Part shown: in pieces, positions 7,266-11,544 of the stretch | How the letters are laid out: every line of letters starts with the position of its first letter | Numbering within the stretch: position 1 is the first letter of the stretch | Origin: an uncultured Desulfobulbaceae bacterium | GTDB taxonomy: Bacteria > Desulfobacterota > Desulfobulbia > Desulfobulbales > Desulfobulbaceae | Assembly (NCBI GenBank): GCA_945787305.1 | Contig: CALZIH010000060.1 | Coordinates: 1-11,544, forward strand | DNA: 11,544 bases | Direction: 5' to 3' | The notes under the pieces: generated by a model | What the model was told of the DNA's origin: nothing | The model's input: only the letters and a program-made list of their open reading frames with translations | Databases searched by the model: none | Program-made: the position numbers and the translations under genes

Positions 7266-7290
7266 GTCGCATTTGGTGCCGGACTTTTTT
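7266..7290 (+). terminator. Weak candidate terminator after cobO
   Basis: GTC-GCA (7266-7271) can pair with TGC (7277-7279) and GAC (7282-7284), with a 2-base bulge, directly followed by six T (7285-7290). The stem is short and imperfect, so termination would be leaky if real. Confidence 0.35.
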
Positions 7291-7291
7291 C

Positions 7292-7346
7292 GAGACAGAG
7301 AGGGTAGTCATAATACGTGAGGTGACACGGCCTCTTTTTCTGTCTC
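7292..7346. repeat. Bulged 12-bp inverted repeat between cobO and ileS
   Basis: GAGACAGAGAGG at 7292-7303 pairs with 7331-7346 over 12 base pairs, interrupted only by a four-T bulge on the 3' side (7335-7338). The loop is 27 bases. There is no T run after the stem. It could assist the end of the cobO transcript or act as an mRNA-stabilising fold. A separate small perfect hairpin, GATATT/AATATC with a 3-base loop, lies at 7357-7371. Confidence 0.4.
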
Positions 7347-7395
7347 CGTTTCAGACGATATTTTGAATATCTCTGTCGATATCCCCCCTTTTCTC

Positions 7396-7423
7396 TTGCA
7401 ACTTCCCACCTAGTTGGTAAAAT
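7396..7423 (+). promoter_or_regulatory. Candidate sigma70-type promoter of ileS-lspA
   Basis: TTGCAA (7396-7401) and TAAAAT (7418-7423) are spaced by 16 bases and match four and five of the six consensus bases. Transcription would begin near 7430, giving a leader of about 54 bases before ileS. The T-box core sequence seen in Gram-positive ileS leaders is absent, so no T-box control is indicated. Confidence 0.4.
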
Positions 7424-7483
7424 TCCTCTCTTTTTATTGACTCCTACTGCCTAGACGTAAATTTCATACATCTTTTCAATACA

Positions 7484-10312
7484 ATGAGTGACACCATGGA
7501 CTATCGGGATACACTGAATCTGCCCAAAACCAAATTTAAGATGAAGGCCAACTTGACCCAAAAGGAGCCGATGTATCTCAAGCGGTGGGATAAAGAGGGT
7601 CTGTACCAGAAACTTGACAATGCCGGTAAAGGCCGTCCCCAGTATATCCTCCATGATGGCCCGCCGTATGCCAACGGCAACATTCATCTAGGCACCGCCT
7701 TTAATAAGGTCTTAAAGGATATTATTCTTCGTTCCCGGCGGATGGCGGGTTTTGATGCCCCGTATGTTCCTGGGTGGGATTGTCATGGCTTGCCCATTGA
7801 GCATAACGTTGACAAGGAACTTGGTGAGAAAAAGAAAGATATTTCCATTCTTGCCAAACGAGGCGCTTGTCGTAAATACGCCGAGAAATGGATCAAAACC
7901 CAGAGGAAACAGTTTAAGCGTCTGGGTGTCCTGGGTGAATGGGAAGCACCTTACCTGACCATGAACTTTGAGTATGAAGCGGATATCGCCCGTGAATTCA
8001 ACAAATTTCTTTTGTCAGGAGCTATTGTTCGTTCAAGAAAGCCCGTCTACTGGTGTGCCACCTGCAACACGGCCCTGGCAGAGGCGGAAGTGGATTATGC
8101 CGATCACACCTCGCCATCTATCTATGTTAAATTTCCGGTCAAAGATGAGCTTGCCGACATTGCTCCTGAGCTTGCCGATCGTCAAGTCTCGGTGCTGATC
8201 TGGACCACGACCCCATGGACCCTGCCTGCAAATCTTGCTGTCGCCTTTCACCCGGATTTCGTCTATGCGGCCGTTGAAGTGGGCTCCGAGGTGTGGATAC
8301 TTGCAAAAGAGCTTGTCGAACAGTGTTTCAATGAGTTCGAGATTAAAGATTACCGGGTGCTCACCACCTTTGGTGCGGCCGGACTGGAAGGGAAAAAATG
8401 TCGCCATCCTTTTCTTGATCGAGAATCATTGATGGTGCTTGCCGATTATGTGACTACGGAATCCGGTACCGGTTGTGTTCATACCGCACCGGGCCATGGT
8501 GCTGACGACTATCTGACCGGCCTTCGATACGGGCTTGAGATTCTGTCACCTGTTGATGATAAGGGTCGCTATACCGCAGATGCCGGTAAATATGAAGGTC
8601 GTCAGGTACCGGCTGTGAACCGGGAAATCAACGACGATATGGCCCAAGACGGAACCCTGATCAAAGAAACGGCCATCGCGCACAGTTATCCCCATTGTTG
8701 GCGGTGCAAAAAACCGGTCATGTACCGGGCCACTGAACAGTGGTTTATCTCCATGGAAAAAAATGATCTTCGCAACAAGGCGTTACAGGCTATTGACGAG
8801 GTAAGCTGGACCCCGGCCTGGGGCCAGCAGCGTATACAGGGCATGGTCGAAGGACGACCGGACTGGTGTCTGTCCCGCCAGCGTTCCTGGGGTGTTCCCC
8901 TGACCGTACTCACCTGTTGCAGGTGCGACGAGGTCTTGCAGGATGCCTCGGTCTGTGCCCGGATTGAAGAATTGTTTGCCAAAGAAGGGGCAGACGCCTG
9001 GTTTAAGTACGAAGCAAATGATTTTGTCGATGAGGGGGTCAAATGCACTTGCGGCGCAACCGATTTTCGTAAAGAAACCGATATTCTTGACGTGTGGTTT
9101 GATTCCGGGACCAGTCATGCCGCCGTGCTTGAACGTCGTGACCAATTGCGTTCACCGGCGGACCTCTACCTGGAAGGTAGTGATCAGCATCGCGGTTGGT
9201 TTCACTCTTCACTGCTGACCTCGGTTGGAACCCGGGGGCGAGCGCCCTACAAGGGCGTGTTGACCCATGGGTATGTCGTTGACGGTCAGGGCAAAAAAAT
9301 GTCCAAATCCGTTGGTAATGTCATCGCCCCGCAGGAGGTCATCGACAAATATGGTGCAGAGGTGTTGCGGCTCTGGGTTGCCAGTGAAAATTATCAGGAC
9401 GATATCAAGGTATCTGATGAGATACTCAAACATGTTTCCGATGCCTATCGGAAGATGCGCAACACCATTCGCTTTCTATTGAGCAATTTGTCCGATTTTG
9501 ATCCGAACCTGCTACATACGGTATCTGCAGACAGTTTTACCGAGATTGATCGCTGGGCCTTGAGCCGATACGCGGAACTTGTGCGTAGGGTGAAAAGGGC
9601 GTATGAAGAATATGAATTTCATGCGATCTATCATAGCCTCCACAACTTTTGCGGTACTGTTGTCTCCAGCCTCTATATGGATATTCTCAAGGATCGCCTG
9701 TACTGTTCGGCTCCTGATGATCCACAACGCCGGGCTGCGCAGGTTGTTATTTACAGGATGCTTGACGGCCTCCTGCGCCTGATGGCTCCCATTCTCTGTT
9801 TCACAACGGCTGAAGCCTGGGAACATTTTCATGGCCTGACCCAGGATGCACCCATAGAAGATTCGGTTTTTTTTGCAGATTTTCCAGATGTCGATGACAT
9901 CATAAAAGATGAGGCATTGGATGGGCGCTGGGTGCAACTGCTGAATATACGTGGCGAGATTACCAAAGTGCTTGAGGCCGCCCGCCGCGACAAGGTGATA
10001 GGACTTTCCCTCGATGCAGAGGTCCTGTTGGAAGCTGGTGGTGATGTGCTGGGTTTTCTATCTGAAAACACCGCCCTTATCAAAGAGTCATGTATCGTTT
10101 CCGGGTTACGGTTAGTTGAGCGCCTGGAAGAGGAACACGGGGTTGCAGTCGTTGATGCAGAAAATGTTGCAGGCTTGAAAATCGCTGTCAGGCCAGCGCA
10201 GGGAGGTAAATGCGAACGGTGCTGGGTTATTGAGACCTCGGTTGGTGAAGACAGTGAACACCCGACACTCTGTGCCCGCTGTGCAGATGTGGTTCGTACT
10301 CTGAAGGTCTGA
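7484..10312 (+). CDS. ileS: Isoleucyl-tRNA synthetase
   Basis: A 942-residue class I aminoacyl-tRNA synthetase that charges tRNA-Ile and edits mischarged valine. The catalytic domain starts with LHDGPPYANGNIHLGTAF, where HLGT (68-71) stands in for the HIGH signature; GWDCHGLP follows. The CP1 editing domain has WTTTPWTLPAN (240-250). The second half of the Rossmann fold contains WCLSRQRSWG (461-470), DVWFDSGTSH and the KMSKS loop (605-609) intact. After the anticodon-binding domain comes a C-terminal zinc finger, Cys910/Cys913 and Cys930/Cys933, as in bacterial type 1 enzymes such as that of E. coli. Length is normal. Start: ATG 7484 gives MSDTMDYRDTLNLP, while ATG 7496 would give MDYRDTLNLP; neither has a recognisable Shine-Dalgarno, so the first is chosen by length. 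lspA begins 3 bases after its stop. No frameshift or missing domain is seen. Confidence 0.98.
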   Translation: MSDTMDYRDTLNLPKTKFKMKANLTQKEPMYLKRWDKEGLYQKLDNAGKGRPQYILHDGPPYANGNIHLGTAFNKVLKDIILRSRRMAGFDAPYVPGWDCHGLPIEHNVDKELGEKKKDISILAKRGACRKYAEKWIKTQRKQFKRLGVLGEWEAPYLTMNFEYEADIAREFNKFLLSGAIVRSRKPVYWCATCNTALAEAEVDYADHTSPSIYVKFPVKDELADIAPELADRQVSVLIWTTTPWTLPANLAVAFHPDFVYAAVEVGSEVWILAKELVEQCFNEFEIKDYRVLTTFGAAGLEGKKCRHPFLDRESLMVLADYVTTESGTGCVHTAPGHGADDYLTGLRYGLEILSPVDDKGRYTADAGKYEGRQVPAVNREINDDMAQDGTLIKETAIAHSYPHCWRCKKPVMYRATEQWFISMEKNDLRNKALQAIDEVSWTPAWGQQRIQGMVEGRPDWCLSRQRSWGVPLTVLTCCRCDEVLQDASVCARIEELFAKEGADAWFKYEANDFVDEGVKCTCGATDFRKETDILDVWFDSGTSHAAVLERRDQLRSPADLYLEGSDQHRGWFHSSLLTSVGTRGRAPYKGVLTHGYVVDGQGKKMSKSVGNVIAPQEVIDKYGAEVLRLWVASENYQDDIKVSDEILKHVSDAYRKMRNTIRFLLSNLSDFDPNLLHTVSADSFTEIDRWALSRYAELVRRVKRAYEEYEFHAIYHSLHNFCGTVVSSLYMDILKDRLYCSAPDDPQRRAAQVVIYRMLDGLLRLMAPILCFTTAEAWEHFHGLTQDAPIEDSVFFADFPDVDDIIKDEALDGRWVQLLNIRGEITKVLEAARRDKVIGLSLDAEVLLEAGGDVLGFLSENTALIKESCIVSGLRLVERLEEEHGVAVVDAENVAGLKIAVRPAQGGKCERCWVIETSVGEDSEHPTLCARCADVVRTLKV

Positions 10313-10315
10313 GTT

Positions 10316-10813
10316 GTGCCCGTGCGTTTTGCTGTCATTTTTTTTCTGGTTGTCTGCCTGGATCAGCTCACCAAGCTGTGGGTGGTTCAGCACTTTGCCC
10401 TGTATGAGTCCAGTACTGTTATCCCTGGATTGTTTAGTCTCACTTACCTGACCAATACCGGGGCGGCATTCGGTATTTTGGCCGGGCAACCAGCCTTATG
10501 GCGGCAACTGTTTTTTGTTGTTGTCGCCTTGCTTGCCTTGGTTGCAATTTTTTTCCTTCATAGGAAGATTAGTGCTGAAAGCCGCTGGTATACAGTCAGT
10601 CTTGCCTTAATTGCCGGCGGCGCCGTCGGCAACCTTATAGACCGGGTACGATTAGGTGCTGTTGTCGATTTTCTTGACTTTTATCTCTCAACCCACCATT
10701 GGCCAGCATTCAACTTGGCCGATTCTGCCATCACTGTTGGGGTGGCCATTTTCTTGCTGGTGAACTTCGTGCATTCGAAAAGGGAAGGCCGCGAAAGTCA
10801 AACAGAGGAGTAA
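10316..10813 (+). CDS. lspA: Prolipoprotein signal peptidase (signal peptidase II)
   Basis: A 165-residue inner-membrane aspartic peptidase that removes the signal peptide from diacylglyceryl-modified prolipoproteins. Four hydrophobic segments are visible (about 4-24, 66-82, 93-110, 138-152). Conserved blocks are DQLTKLWV (16-23), TNTGAAFGI (46-54), GGAVGNLIDR (101-110) with catalytic Asp109, and FNLADSAITVG (132-142) with catalytic Asp136. The start is GTG 10316, chosen because GAAGGT (10303-10308) within the end of ileS lies 7 bases upstream; another in-frame GTG at 10322 is less well placed. Only 3 bases separate the ileS stop from this start, so translation is very likely coupled. The ileS-lspA pairing is widespread in proteobacteria. 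A bulged repeat around the stop codon (10784-10792 with 10816-10828) may mark the transcript end, though without a T run. The call is certain. Confidence 0.97.
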   Translation: MPVRFAVIFFLVVCLDQLTKLWVVQHFALYESSTVIPGLFSLTYLTNTGAAFGILAGQPALWRQLFFVVVALLALVAIFFLHRKISAESRWYTVSLALIAGGAVGNLIDRVRLGAVVDFLDFYLSTHHWPAFNLADSAITVGVAIFLLVNFVHSKREGRESQTEE

Positions 10814-11028
10814 TAGCGGCCGGCCTTCATGTTCCTGCACAGACCAGTGATTCCTCTGCGCACATTGTGGTTGTGTGTCAACTGCTTTGCTCTATCGTAT
10901 TAGCACCTCTTTGTTTTAAAAAATTCCAATCCTGCAAATTAATTCTGCCGCACCACGTTTTGTCAATATCCATCAGGTTTACCTAGTAAATTGCATTACC
11001 CTGCCTTGACTTCTTGTTTTCAAATTTC
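10814..11028. other. Intergenic region between lspA and the riboswitch
   Basis: This stretch of 215 bases has no open frame with a ribosome binding site. It should contain the promoter of the riboswitch transcript. TTGTCA (10960-10965) matches five of six -35 bases, but its best-spaced partner, TAGTAA (10984-10989), is a poor -10, so I leave the promoter unassigned. Readthrough from ileS-lspA is also possible because no strong terminator follows lspA. Confidence 0.4.
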
Positions 11029-11098
11029 GTATTCTAGCCAAACCTGTCGAGAGGCAGGGACGGAAAGCCACGGGTCAACATGTGACAGCCGGGTTACC
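11029..11098 (+). ncRNA. Cyclic di-GMP-I (GEMM) riboswitch aptamer
   Basis: The stretch follows the GEMM-I layout. CCAAACC (11038-11044) enters a 6-bp stem, CCTGTC/GGCAGG (11043-11048 with 11053-11058), closed by a GAGA tetraloop of the GNRA class. The core GGGACGGAAAGCC (11057-11069) follows, then a short second stem GTC/GAC (11074-11076 with 11084-11086) and AGCCGGGTTACC (11087-11098). Mapped on the Vibrio Vc2 aptamer by family knowledge, the ligand-contacting bases are present: G20 is 11037, A47 is 11064 and C92 is 11089. The closing helix is GTATTC (11029-11034) with GGTTAC (11092-11097), with one U-U mismatch. The RNA binds the second messenger c-di-GMP. Its 3' strand is also the 5' arm of the terminator, so ligand binding should prevent termination (ON switch, inferred). 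It precedes the gene at 11372. Confidence 0.92.
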
Positions 11099-11124
11099 TC
11101 ACACAGGGTAACCCGGCTTTTTTT
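11088..11124 (+). terminator. Riboswitch expression platform: intrinsic terminator
   Basis: GCCGGGTTACC (11088-11098) pairs perfectly over 11 bases with 11107-11117, closes an 8-base loop and is followed by seven T (11118-11124). This is a strong rho-independent terminator. Its 5' arm includes the ligand-binding C of the aptamer (11089) and the 3' strand of the closing helix, so aptamer and terminator cannot coexist. Confidence 0.95.
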
Positions 11125-11371
11125 ATGATAACCAACAGAGCTCAGGCCACATGCCGAACAGCCTGAGTGACATCGGGAACAGGGGACTGAATTTTTTTAC
11201 CAACTGATTGAGCGCGGTTTTAAGGGGAAGAAATCGTGCTCTTACAACTAACTCGATTGAGTGATTGCCAAAAGAAAACAACAAGAGAGCCAAAAGAGGG
11301 GTAAATGTGAGTTTGAAAAGATGTGTGGCGACACGGCAATCGGAAAACGTGTCACAAAGGGGGAGTGATAA
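11125..11371 (+). other. Long 5' leader between the terminator and the regulated gene
   Basis: About 247 bases lie between the riboswitch terminator and the next start codon. They hold a perfect 7-bp hairpin CTCAGGC/GCCTGAG (11141-11147 with 11161-11167), a T run at 11193-11199, and a 6-bp hairpin GACACG/CGTGTC (11330-11335 with 11348-11353) ending three bases before the ribosome binding site. GAGGGG (11296-11301) precedes an ATG-TGA start-stop pair (11305-11310) and an overlapping GTG (11307) that opens a 38-codon frame ending inside the main gene at 11423. Such elements could add translational control; none is proven. Confidence 0.4.
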
Positions 11372-11544
11372 ATGGATAAACTGCGAGCAAAAACTACCGG
11401 TCAACTTTTCGAGGCAACGGTGAACCTTGAGTTTGATTATTTTATCAAATCGTTAGAAGAGGAGGTGAGTATCGCTGATTTCGGTGAGAGAATATCCATA
11501 AAAGATGCGCATAACGATGGACTAGCTGTTTACTTTGACAATAG
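11372..11544 (+). CDS. Riboswitch-controlled protein of unknown function, cut by the right edge
   Basis: An open frame starts at ATG 11372 and runs off the window after 57 codons. AAGGGGGAG (11357-11365) ends 6 bases before the ATG, a strong ribosome binding site, so the start is well supported. The visible part begins MDKLRAKTTGQLFEATVNLE, continues with a charged helix-like stretch (FIKSLEEEV) and ends with ISIKDAHNDGLAVYFDN. It has no signal peptide and no hydrophobic segment, so it probably starts in the cytoplasm. I do not recognise a family. Lying downstream of a c-di-GMP riboswitch, it is expected to respond to the second messenger that governs motility and surface attachment, but this says nothing certain about its activity. 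The gene call is strong; function is open. Confidence 0.75.
   Translation, partial: MDKLRAKTTGQLFEATVNLEFDYFIKSLEEEVSIADFGERISIKDAHNDGLAVYFDN

Noticed and set aside
7227..7483. T-box riboswitch upstream of ileS
   Set aside because: The conserved T-box core and the following terminator/antiterminator pair are absent.
10699..10986. 95-codon plus-strand frame overlapping the end of lspA
   Set aside because: More than a third lies out of frame over the conserved lspA C-terminus and no ribosome binding site supports it.
11006..11035. Promoter-like TTGACT and TATTCT spaced 18 bases just upstream of the riboswitch core
   Set aside because: Transcription would start near 11042, removing the closing-helix strand and the ligand-binding G at 11037. 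A functional riboswitch needs an earlier start, so this pair is probably chance.
11123..11404. 93-codon minus-strand frame opposite the riboswitch leader
   Set aside because: It covers the terminator T run, the leader and the start of the plus-strand gene, and no ribosome binding site was seen for it.

Overview
The window (about 47-50% GC by eye) looks like chromosome from a Gram-negative anaerobe, most likely a Desulfobulbales-type member of the Desulfobacterota. That placement is inference from the style of the proteins (a free-standing TSCPD protein, a Geobacter-like GEMM RNA, fused MsrA-MsrB, ileS-lspA pair) and is not proven by any single gene. There is no tRNA, rRNA, CRISPR array or complete mobile element.

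Left part (1-3418): the 5' part of a minus-strand gene with a GAF-like sensory domain runs off the left edge. A 612-base AT-rich gap holding a perfect 14-bp palindrome separates it from a divergent 12-helix MFS exporter. Next comes a fused methionine sulfoxide reductase MsrA-MsrB, preceded by a possible 17-residue hydrophobic peptide with its own ribosome binding site.

Middle (3475-6015, minus strand): a membrane-anchored hybrid histidine kinase with a C-terminal receiver and no DNA-binding output, a 432-base gap without a convincing gene but with two mutually exclusive hairpins, and a zinc-ribbon/TSCPD protein of the kind related to the C-terminus of B12-dependent ribonucleotide reductase.

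Right part (6098-10813, plus strand): a SpoU/TrmH-family RNA methyltransferase and a cob(I)alamin adenosyltransferase form a tight pair. After a 257-base gap follow isoleucyl-tRNA synthetase and signal peptidase II, with lspA translationally coupled to ileS.

Right end (10814-11544): the strongest non-coding signal of the window. Positions 11029-11098 form a cyclic di-GMP-I (GEMM) riboswitch aptamer whose 3' strand is also the 5' arm of a perfect 11-bp intrinsic terminator (11088-11124). The two folds exclude each other, so c-di-GMP should switch transcription ON. The controlled gene starts at 11372 after a further leader of about 250 nt; its first 57 residues, all that is visible, match nothing I recognise. 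This riboswitch-controlled unknown gene is the best candidate here for something not yet described.
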